Positions 7,901 through 14,789 of a stretch of DNA of 16,252 bases are shown here, piece after piece. Origin of the DNA: Dictyocoela muelleri (lineage: Eukaryota; Microsporidia); assembly GCA_016256075.1 (NCBI GenBank), contig SDVU01000270.1, positions 1 to 16,252 of the forward strand, read 5' to 3'. The notes under the pieces were generated by a model, which was given only the letters and a program-made list of their open reading frames with translations, was not told where the DNA came from and ran no database searches. The position numbers and the translations under genes are program-made. Within the stretch, counting starts at the first letter, position 1, and each line of letters begins with the position of its first letter.

Positions 7901-9006
7901 ATGTTTTTAGATCGAGAGTATTTGAATTATAATGAACATGAAAACAATGCTGAAGACATATTAGAGACAATTGGGAATATAACACAAGATGTTACAAGGA
8001 AAAAAAGGCAGCCACTAACAAAAAACGTGATTGAATGTTTTTTTTGGTTTATTGCAAAGAGCCGTCACCTTGATAGACATGTCTTCCATTTTAAATTTAT
8101 CTCACAAAACAGTTAAAAGATTATATAAGAGATATATAAAGGTGAATTTCAAGATCTATCAAATTTTAAGTCTGCAGCATAAAGAAGAGGGCTACCAAGA
8201 AAGATTTATCATTTGAAAGGCAAATAATAGCATCAGAGCTTGCCGCAAATTCGTCTATAAATCTCAAAGAAATTTGTGGAAAACTTGTGGTTTATAGTGG
8301 AAATCTTACATATTCATCATCGCCGTCAAAGGTATGCAGAATTATTAAACTCATAGATTATACTCGTAAAAAAGATGACTCTAATTCTAATTAATCGCAA
8401 TAGTAATATAAATAAAGAAGTAAGACATAAGTATAGCACTTATTTAAATAATATAAATGATAATCAGCTTATATTTTTTAAGATGAAACGGGGTTTAATT
8501 TACATGCCTACCAACAGCTCGGTTACTCACCTAAGAATACGAAATGTTATGTAAACGCAGCAAATTCTAAGGGAATCAACATTTCCTTATTATGTGCTAT
8601 TGATATCCAAAGAATTTTTGCATATAAAATAAAAGTTGGAAGCTTTAAATCAATTGACCTGAATGTTTTTATATCCGAAGATTTGCCCATCTTACTTCCC
8701 CACGAAAGGAAATACATACTCATGGATAATGCTACATCCATAATACAAGAGAGGTTCGAGTGGCTTTTTTAAAAAAAAACTATATCTTAAAGTTTTTGCC
8801 TCCGTATTCTCCCCAACTCAATCCTATTGAGGAATTTTTCTCTTGTGTGAAATCACGAGTAAGATAAAAGGTATAAACATGACAAAGCAAGACTTATAGG
8901 TGTTATCGAAGAAGTTTTAGATACTGGTAATTTTACCATGGATGGTTATTTTAGCCACATGCGACTTTGGATTGAAAGAGCTGATGGCAGAGCTGATTTT
9001 ATATAA
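7901..9006 (+). pseudogene. Tc1/mariner-type DDE transposase, degenerate
   Basis: The reading frame opens with CCCC four bases before the ATG and encodes MFLDREYLNYNEHENN. A helix-turn-helix region follows, with LSHKTVKRLYKRYIK near 8099-8143 in a shifted frame. The catalytic core is recognisable: DETGFNLHAYQQLGYSPKN with the first Asp (8482 onward), ILMDNA with the second Asp (near 8719-8736), and LPPYSPQLNPIEEFF with the Glu (near 8797-8841), about 33 residues after the second Asp. The tail MRLWIERADGRADFI ends at 9006. Breaks include a frameshift in the T run near 8038-8045, another before about 8178, a stop just ahead of DETGF, one or more stops around 8390-8480, a break near 8770 and several after the NPIEE motif. 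The ~1.1-kb length matches a full-length DDxE transposase. It is clearly non-functional. Confidence 0.85.
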
Positions 9007-9410
9007 TAATAATAAAACAGCATTCAACTTTTTTATTTAAATTTTAGTTTGTTTTACATCAAAATTTTGTTTTAATAAAGTATTATTTTACAGTTCTTTA
9101 AAAATAAAAAAAGGCTGCAAAAATGAATGTGGTTTTAAAAGGCCAAATGTTAAACATGAAAATGAGATTAATCTTATTTATTATTTAATTGTTTTGTAAT
9201 ACGCATTTAAAATGGCAGACCTCTCTTTGAACTATCCCCTCGAAAACATTAAATCACATTTTCTTTCTGCCTGTCTAAATTCTTTTTAACATATCGTGTT
9301 AATTACCATTTGTCGCTTCCATGACATCAACACTGCTTTTTTTATTGATTGTGATGTATATCTTATCGAATAATACATTTCATAGGGACTGGGCTTTTTA
9401 TAAATAAAAA
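9007..9410. other. Non-coding interior of the mariner element
   Basis: This ~400-bp stretch lies between the transposase stop and the right terminal array. The plus strand has no gene. On the minus strand about 9185-9330 reads as protein-like sequence with two stops (FRQAERKCDLMFSRG, then FKERSAILNAYY). I do not recognise it and it may be chance or an old insertion. TAGGGACTGGG near 9383 could be a decayed outlying array unit. Confidence 0.4.
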
Positions 9411-9545
9411 GGGACTATAAAAATGAAATATGGGGACTATAAAAATGAAATATGGAGACTATAAAAATGCAATATGGGGACTATAAAAATGCAATGTGGG
9501 GACTATAAAAATGCAATGTTGGGACTATGAAGATTAAATGAGCTG
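9411..9545. repeat. Right terminal repeat of the mariner with 22-bp tandem array
   Basis: Six units of 21-22 bp of the form GGGGACTATAAAAATGCAAT occupy this stretch. They are the reverse complement of the left array, and the end reads AAATGAGCTG followed by the TA target copy. The units here are more uniform than those on the left. Confidence 0.85.
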
Positions 9546-9620
9546 TAATATAAAATACAATTTTTATTATAAATAAGAGTACTAAACCCCCACATAAATT
9601 ATACCCCCAAAAAATAATCG

Positions 9621-9830
9621 AAAAATGATAAAAAACATGTCTTTGAAATGATCTTAACGTGATATTACCGGAAATAAAGTCTTTGGATTTTTTTATTCTT
9701 AAAAGGGAAATATACACGACAAAAAATCAAAGATTTATTGAATGTATATTTACTTTTAAGAAAATTTTAAAGACTCGATTTCCGCTAATATCACGTCGAT
9801 ATCGTATAAAATTTTTTTTTATCATTTTTT
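9621..9830. mobile_element. Foldback MITE (D), about 210 bp
   Basis: The left arm contains AAAAATGATAAAAAAC, AACGTGATATTACCGGAAAT and TTCTTAAAAGGGAAATATA. The right arm contains the complementary TATATTTACTTTTAAGAA, ATTTCCGCTAATATCACGT and TTATCATTTTTT in mirror order. The arms are ~95 bp with scattered mismatches and the loop is short. No target duplication is apparent and there is no coding capacity. Confidence 0.65.
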
Positions 9831-10134
9831 GACACCTTTTCGGGTTCTAATTATGGATCATTTGAGGACTCAGTACAAAATAGATATATAGTTTTTCTCA
9901 ACAAATAAAACTTATTTCAAATAAGAACTTACCTTTACTCTTGTGAATGAAAATTGTATTTTTTAAGGATTCGAACCGGGTTATGACAGAAATTTTAATC
10001 TTTTTTTTCATATATAATTTGATGGTGTTTTTATCGAAATACGTCTTAAAACTCATACACAAACCTTGGAGAACCACATCTGCTTAAATGATTGTTAAGT
10101 ACTTCTAAATAAGTGGTCCTGGTAAAAAAAATCA
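9831..10134. other. Spacer with an isolated B-box-like word
   Basis: No gene is seen. The complement of 9967-9977 is GGTTCGAATCC, identical to the Pol III B box, but no A box or tRNA fold is visible upstream of it on the minus strand. It may be a scrap of a tRNA or SINE. Confidence 0.35.
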
Positions 10135-10148
10135 AACCTGAAAGTTTA
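10135..10148. repeat. Left 14-bp target-site duplication of the SINE
   Basis: AACCTGAAAGTTTA, repeated exactly at 10606-10619. Confidence 0.85.
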
Positions 10149-10605
10149 GGCCAGATAACTCAGGGCTTAACACTCTTAGATATAAAATTTAAGTGTAGTG
10201 GTTCGAATACCGTTGACGTCACTCTTTAATAAATAATAAGGGAATAACATTAAGCGGTCATAATATATAATTATAGTATATATACAGTTGTTCCAGCGTT
10301 GTATATCTGATTGAGACTTGGTCTAATATGTCAATTAAGCAGAATGGACTCTCCTAGGTGTGGGGATGAGTGAGGGCAAAGCCTCTCAGCAAAAAGTAGT
10401 GAAAAATAAAAATTCATGAAAAGCTACTAATTACCTGTATCTTGCTGGGTCATTGATAAAACGAAAATCACATATACAGCTGTGCTTCTGGGTAGCTTAG
10501 GAAGTTACATATTATCTGAACATAAATAACCAAAGGTATAAAAACCAATTTCGAGACAACTCAAGGGAAATGCAGCTATATATGTTTTCAGCATGTAATA
10601 TATAT
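10149..10605 (+). mobile_element. Complete tRNA-derived SINE, 457 bp
   Basis: The element starts GGCCAGATAACTCAGGGC with an A-box-like tRNA head, has a B box (GGTTCGAATAC at 10200-10210) and continues into a ~385-bp body unrelated to tRNA. It ends in an AT tail, GTAATATATAT. A perfect 14-bp direct repeat flanks it, as expected for target-primed insertion by LINE machinery. Its first 206 bp match the copy at 1-210 at roughly 85 percent. CTTAGA and TTTAAG can pair around a 7-nt loop at the anticodon-arm position. It is visibly richer in G and C than its surroundings. No T4 run (Pol III terminator) occurs on its sense strand until 10585-10588, about 17 bp before its end. No LINE partner is visible in the window. 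Confidence 0.85.
10200..10210 (+). promoter_or_regulatory. RNA polymerase III B box of SINE copy 2
   Basis: GGTTCGAATAC has one change from the GGTTCGAATCC seen in copy 1. A degenerate A box (ATAACTCAGGG, 10155-10165) lies upstream at tRNA-like spacing. Confidence 0.65.
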
Positions 10606-10619
10606 AACCTGAAAGTTTA
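10606..10619. repeat. Right 14-bp target-site duplication of the SINE
   Basis: AACCTGAAAGTTTA, identical to 10135-10148. Confidence 0.85.
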
Positions 10620-10736
10620 TCGAAAATTTTTGAGATGAAAAATTATTATTTTATTTTTTTAAAAATATATTTTTTATTTTTTTTAAATAAAATTAGATTA
10701 TATTTTTTGCTAGTAATTTTTTTAAGACTTAAATTA

Positions 10737-11000
10737 ATGTTTGAACAACTAGCTTCCGAACTCAGAGATTTGTTACTCAAAATTGTCTTTTTTTCTTATG
10801 TAATTATGAAGCTTTTGATTTCTTAAAGAGATGTAGTGTCATCAAAGAAGAAACTTCTTGTTCGAAGTTTAGACATCCGCTTAGAATTGTCAATTTCAAA
10901 CTTTTTAAGGACGGATTCATTATAAGTGCATTAACTTCTGGTGTCAAAAACGTCTTTCTGCAAATACCAACTTCGTCAATTACAGTAAAATTTTAAAAAA
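10737..11000 (+). pseudogene. Merlin (IS1595/IS1016-type) transposase, N-terminal relic
   Basis: An ATG at 10737 opens MFEQLASELRDLLLKI. After a slip in the T run near 10787 the protein continues FFLCNYEAFDFLKRCSVIKE and NFKLFKDGFI. A second slip near 10930 gives KCINFWCQKRLSANTNF. This matches the zinc-ribbon N-terminus of the Merlin relic on the minus strand downstream (IFSFLCENNIIP, then IIYRCFNSTCQKR). Only the N-terminal ~85 residues remain; the catalytic core is absent. Two frame breaks are needed to read it. It begins about 130 bp after the SINE. Confidence 0.5.
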
Positions 11001-11089
11001 ATTACAATTAAAAAAAAATCTAACTCCAATTTTTTAAAATAAAAATAAAAAAAGCATTTTTAAAAATAAAATAAAATATAAATTTAGAC

Positions 11090-11255
11090 CAGTCCTATTA
11101 TTCCCCCAAGGCGATCAGTCCCATTTCCACTCAATACAACTTTACATAATAAAAAATTAAAAATTTAAAAAAAAAAAACTCAAACAAATAAAAATTTAAT
11201 CAAAAGTCCGGTTTAGTCCAAGTATATTTCCCCTAAGTGAGAAATAATGGGACCG
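11090..11255. repeat. Possible small MITE beside the Merlin element
   Basis: AGTCCTATTATT (11091-11102) is an imperfect inverted match to AATAATGGGACC (11243-11254), around an A-rich centre with CCCC tracts on both sides. It ends 7 bp before the Merlin terminal repeat. The resemblance is short, so confidence is low. Confidence 0.3.
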
Positions 11256-11262
11256 ATACATA

Positions 11263-12400
11263 GGGGCTTGTTCAGAAAGATGGCTGAACACAAGGGGGAT
11301 ATTGAAAATTATAAAAAAAATAATAAAATAAATAAAATTTATTTTTTCAGATTTTAATTAGTTTTTAATTAGTTTTTTAATTAAGTATATACTTCAATAT
11401 ATCTTTAAATATAGCAACAAACTCTATTTTAGTTGCGTTAAAAAGATACAGTCTTTTAAAACAATAATAAGCCAACCAGTGATCAATATTTTCTCTCAAT
11501 ACACCATTTTCTTTCCGCATAGTACTCTTAAGATCTGACCAAAACCCCTCAATGTTATTTGTGTGTATCCCTTCAGCATTAACAAAACCGAGAGTGTGAT
11601 TAACTACTTTATGACGAACTCCTAAATTTCGAGCAACCTCGGGATACGAGGGATATCCATCAGTATGTAAAACACTAGCTACATGTATTTTCCCTAGTAA
11701 AACTTGTGTTATAGTAGTACTTCTTCTATCATCAACGCGTTGCAAATAAAAATTACGCTGTTGAGTTCCATCAAGGACTCCTAGTATCCATATTGTGTCG
11801 GCGACTTCGTCTGCAGTGTTCGAAGGATTACGTATTATTCCTATGCGGCAGATGGCAGTTTAATCTGCCTCCACTATAACATCTAATCCACCAAGAAGAA
11901 TTGGCCTATCATTCATATATCTATTAGCTCCTTCTAACACATTATGCTTGACAGAATAAATAGTTGCCTACTCAATGATTTCCATAAACCCTACTGTTCG
12001 TAAGTCACTCCTATAACAGCATATAAACTAAGTATATGTATCTATTGAGAGGCAACTTCGTATTTATTATAATGTTTCGTTTCTGACATGTAGAATTGAA
12101 GCAGCGATATATTATTTTATCTTTACCTCTCTCGCAATAAATCCTTATCTTTGAGATATTATTGCATTTAGTGCAAAACTCGTCGGTAGGTATTATATTA
12201 TTTTCACATAGGAATGAGAAGATAGCATTTATGTCAATAAAAATCATGTCGAAACTTGAAACCATGGATGTCTAAAATTTTTTAATTTTAATTTTAATTT
12301 TAAATTTACTTTTTATTTTATTTATTTTTTTATTTTGCTCTTGTTTAGAAAAATAGCTGTATCATAAAATTTTTATATAGCCATTTTTCTGAACCAGCCC
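11263..12400 (-). mobile_element. Merlin DNA transposon, near full length (Merlin 1)
   Basis: The left end GGGGCTTGTTCAGAAAGATG and the right end, read inward, GGGCTGGTTCAGAAAAATGG form terminal inverted repeats of about 22 bp. They bracket a Merlin/IS1595 transposase on the minus strand. No clear 8-9 bp target duplication is visible (GATACATA on the left, TAATATTT on the right). Each terminus also contains an inverted copy of itself: CTTGTTCAG with CTGAACACAAG at 11267-11294, and GTTTAGAAAAATAGCT with AGCCATTTTTCTGAAC at 12343-12394. Confidence 0.8.
11377..12265 (-). pseudogene. Merlin/IS1595-family (ISXO2-like) transposase, lightly broken
   Basis: Read on the minus strand from 12265, the N-terminus MVSSFDMIFIDINAIFSFLC leads into a zinc ribbon with FCTKC, YCERGKDK and YRCFNSTCQKR, ending near YLVYMLL. 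After a frameshift around 12015-12035 the catalytic core follows. ILLGGLDVIVEAD carries the first Asp, but the expected next Glu codon is a TAA stop. IIRNPSNTADEVADTIWILG comes next, then LHTDGYPSYP with the second Asp and HTNNIEGFWSDLK with the Glu. A TAG stop also lies upstream in the core, near 11973. From about 11860 down to 11377 the frame is open. The span equals about 296 codons, the usual size for Merlin. One frameshift plus two stops make it non-functional, but decay is light compared with its neighbours. Confidence 0.85.
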
Positions 12401-12481
12401 TAATATTTTTTTATTACAAAAACTTTTTACCAAGTTATAATCAAAAAAATCCAAAACTTTCATTCAAAATTGAATATTTAA
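12401..12481. other. AT-rich spacer between Merlin 1 and the 22-bp array
   Basis: No gene or repeat beyond local A/T runs. ATTCAAAATTGAATATTTAA just before 12482 may be a degenerate extra array unit. Confidence 0.35.
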
Positions 12482-12613
12482 ATTGTATAGATTTAATATT
12501 TATATTGTATGAATTAAATATGTATATTGAATGGAATTGATATTTTTATTGTATTAATTTAATATTTATATAGTATAAATTTAATTTTCATATTCTATAA
12601 ATCAAAATATTAT
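12482..12613. repeat. Six-unit 22-bp tandem array, A/T only in most units
   Basis: The stretch divides into six consecutive 22-bp units, each opening ATTGTAT-like and most closing TATTTAT-like (for example ATTGTATAGATTTAATATTT and ATTGTATTAATTTAATATTT plus AT). Unit-to-unit identity is moderate. The period equals that of the arrays in the mariner terminal repeats, although the sequence differs. It could be an orphan transposon end or a degenerate minisatellite. Confidence 0.55.
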
Positions 12614-13050
12614 TTTAAATTAAAAACTTTTATTGAATTATTAAAAAATTATGATCTGGTTACCAGAGGTAGTTAAATAATGTTTAAGAAAATATTTAAA
12701 TGTTTGAGGCCCAGGCAGAATTTTATTTTTCGATTGGTCGCGTTTCATGCTCAGGTCGTCCGCTATAGCGCGACATAATAATAATAATGAAAAGTCGATG
12801 CAGTCTTTATTTCCTTTAGAATATACACCCATAAATAATTTTCATTATATAATCCACCTAAATCCACGTATAATGAAACAAAATCCCAGAATAGATGATT
12901 TAAGGATAAGATTAATTATAGATATCTGAAGATTTTACAAAAAATACCATAGATAATCATCGCATTAGGAATGCTTAGATTGTAGAAATTTATTAAAAAT
13001 TGGGTAATTTGCGTAGCTGTGAAAAATTATCGATAATTCATCATTTTAAT
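12614..13050. other. Spacer with unassigned GC-richer patch
   Basis: A GC-richer patch near 12708-12775 (with AGGCCCAGGCAG, GGTCGCG and GCGCGACA) stands out from A/T surroundings. Short frames cross it on both strands (for example MFKKIFKCLRPRQNFIFRLV on the plus strand from about 12679). None matches a family I recognise. It may be the remnant of another mobile element or of a host gene. Confidence 0.3.
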
Positions 13051-14197
13051 GGGGATTTCTTTAGTATTCGGGTCATTTTCATGGCTCGAATACTAAAGAA
13101 AAGCAATAAAAATTAAATAAATAAAAATATATAAAATTGACTCCCCTATGTTTGAAAATTTTCCATTTAAAAAATTATTTTTTAGGACAATTGAGGATAC
13201 ACTTATATGGTTAATCGAAAAATCGATATTAGAAGAATGCAAAACATGTACTCAGTGTGCAAATGGCAAAGGCATGTATTTATAAAGAAAGAAATATAAA
13301 AAGGATTTTATATAGGTGTATATCTTTCACATGCGGACGGGTAGAATCTGATATATACACGAAATTACAAGTAAATCAGAAACTATTTATATTTTATTAC
13401 TGCTGATAAATTTTTCGTATTCACAGATATCCTGTTTTGTCGGTAATATCAGTGTTGCAACACTTGCGAGTGTCCGTAAGAAGTTTAGGCAGATATTAAA
13501 AACTATTAATGACCGAAATCGCATTATACTAGGAGGTTTTAATAGTATCGTTGAGGTTGATGAAACAGTAATTTATTTCGCAATAGTATTATTAGAAATC
13601 CTTCATCTATCGATGATGAAACACCTGATAAAATATGGATACTTGGCGCCATTGATATATCCAATAGGGATTTTTATCTAGGCGAATTATCAATAGAAGT
13701 GCAAATACCATTTCAAAGGAATTTGCAGACGTGATACACATAGGAACAATTTTATATTCAGATGGAGACCTTTCGTATCCAATTGTAGCCCAAAACCTTC
13801 ACCTTCATCATAAAGTAATAATCATAATCTTGGATTTACAACAGATGATGGTGTTCATACAAATAATATTGAAGGTTTTTGGTAGTATTTGTCGACAGCT
13901 ATGCGAAGACAACATGGAATTAAACGCGAGTAAATAGATGATTGGTTGGAGGAGTACAGTTTCAGGAGACTGTTATTAAATAATAATGAATATACTACTA
14001 TTAAGGAAGTATCTATAAAAAATATTAAAAAAGCTTTTTAATTAGATAAATAAAAAATTTTAACTTTTATATATGATTTTTATTTTTCTATTATATGATT
14101 TTTATTTTTCTATTAACTGATTTTTATTTTTCAATTATATAATTTTTTACCCAATACTCTTTCCATTCGGACTGGCCCGAATACTAAAGAAGCCTCC
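13051..14197 (+). mobile_element. Merlin DNA transposon, near full length (Merlin 2)
   Basis: The left end GGGGATTTCTTTAGTATTCG and the right end, read inward, GGAGGCTTCTTTAGTATTCG form terminal inverted repeats of about 25 bp around a Merlin transposase relic on the plus strand. The ends differ from those of Merlin 1, so this is a separate lineage. The left terminus is followed by its own reverse complement, giving a perfect 15-bp stem (13056-13070 with 13087-13101). The right terminus has an imperfect equivalent (ATTCGG at 14165-14170 with CCGAAT at 14177-14182). No matching 8-9 bp target duplication is visible. Confidence 0.78.
13148..14041 (+). pseudogene. Merlin/IS1595-family transposase, heavily decayed
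   Basis: The start MFENFPFKKLFFRTIEDTLI is preceded by CCCC one base before the T that precedes the ATG. The zinc ribbon is visible as CKTCTQCANGKG and, in another frame, YRCISFTCGR. The core shows ILGGFNSIVEVDETVI with the first Asp, IIRNPSSIDDETPDKIWILG in a shifted frame, YSDGDLSYP with the second Asp, and HTNNIEGFW with the Glu. The last is followed directly by a TAG. The end is KEVSIKNIKKAF at 14041. The 894-bp span fits about 298 codons. At least five frame changes and several stops (near 13284, 13733, 13885 and 13933) show it has been inactive longer than Merlin 1. Confidence 0.82.
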
Positions 14198-14786
14198 TTA
14201 TTCAAATTTGTAACGAGTAGAAATATAGCTCATAAAATTCTCTGTGGTATAACAAAATTTAAATTCGAAAATGTAAATAAATGCATTGCTATTAACAAAA
14301 AAGATCCTATCAAAGGGCAGTCAAAAAAACGCCGACGCGTTCTAACGGACTGCTTTCCGCCTTAAAAATCCGTAAAATGCCGATAAATTTTATTAAAAAT
14401 CGAAGCAAGTTATTTAAAAAAATAAATAATATGATAAAAATAAATGATAAAAACTAAAAAGGGTAAATTGTTTTTTAATAAAAGAATTAATTTAAAAAAC
14501 AATTAATTAATATTTATAGAGAATAGAGGTATTTATATAGTTTATGATTTTTAAAAATCTTTAATATTCTAGACATACCGATATTTATTAACATTTCGTA
14601 AATACAATTTTTTTACCTGATTATATACAAATAACAAGTGTTGTAAAACAATTAACCGATCAATATACTACTATCTTCCGAATACCCCCATTAAATATAT
14701 ACAAGCCGCGTAAACTTTAGGCTTTGGCTAAAAAATCGCCTACTTCGATTTTTGGCGTAAAATAACCGAATTTATTTACCCTTAAA
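14198..14786. other. Spacer between Merlin 2 and the MULE relic, with one unassigned open frame
   Basis: From the edge of Merlin 2 to 14365 the plus strand stays open for 55 codons (KFVTSRNIAHKILCGITKF, ending KKRRRVLTDCFPP) without an ATG of its own. I do not recognise the protein. It could be part of a gene interrupted by Merlin 2 or a piece of the neighbouring MULE. The rest is A/T-rich. A perfect hairpin (AAAAATCG at 14731-14738 with CGATTTTT at 14746-14753) lies 33 bp before the MULE ATG and may belong to that element's 5' end. Confidence 0.35.
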
Positions 14787-14789
14787 ATG
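14778..14789 (+). promoter_or_regulatory. CCC start signal of the MULE relic
   Basis: ACCCTTAAAATG is identical to the 12 bases at the SAC3 start (3043-3054), with CCC five bases before the ATG at 14787. Confidence 0.6.

Larger units (their letters stand above)
7716..9545 (+). mobile_element. Tc1/mariner (IS630-like) DNA transposon, full length but decayed
   Basis: The element starts CAGCCTATTTCATTTTTATA and its other end, read inward, starts CAGCTCATTTAATCTTCATA. A TA dinucleotide lies just outside each end (7714-7715 and 9546-9547), the Tc1/mariner signature. Each terminal repeat contains a tandem array of ~22-bp units. A degenerate DDE_3-type transposase (7901-9006) lies between. The 1830-bp length fits a complete element. 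About 400 bp between the transposase stop and the right array are non-coding on this strand. Confidence 0.85.

Noticed and set aside
8547-8741. Minus-strand frame inside the mariner
   Set aside because: It is antisense to the recognisable DDE core of the transposase.
9180-9340. Protein-like minus-strand stretch inside the mariner (FRQAERKCDLMFSRG, FKERSAILNAYY)
   Set aside because: It contains stops, matches no family I know and is too short to call.
9481-9717. Minus-strand open frame of about 78 codons
   Set aside because: It crosses the right mariner repeat array and MITE D; the apparent protein is repeat sequence.
1-10354. The inverted 210-bp copies as terminal repeats of one 10-kb transposon carrying CAP-G and SAC3
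   Set aside because: The right copy is a complete 457-bp SINE with its own target duplication, and the homology stops at the window edge, not at an element end.
10635-10826. Small membrane protein suggested by a Phe/Leu-rich frame
   Set aside because: The hydrophobicity comes from A/T homopolymers upstream; the part from 10737 onward fits the Merlin N-terminus instead.
12641-12929. Overlapping short frames on both strands near 12.7 kb
   Set aside because: No recognisable motif, no CCC start signal, and both strands open in the same place; kept only as an unassigned patch.
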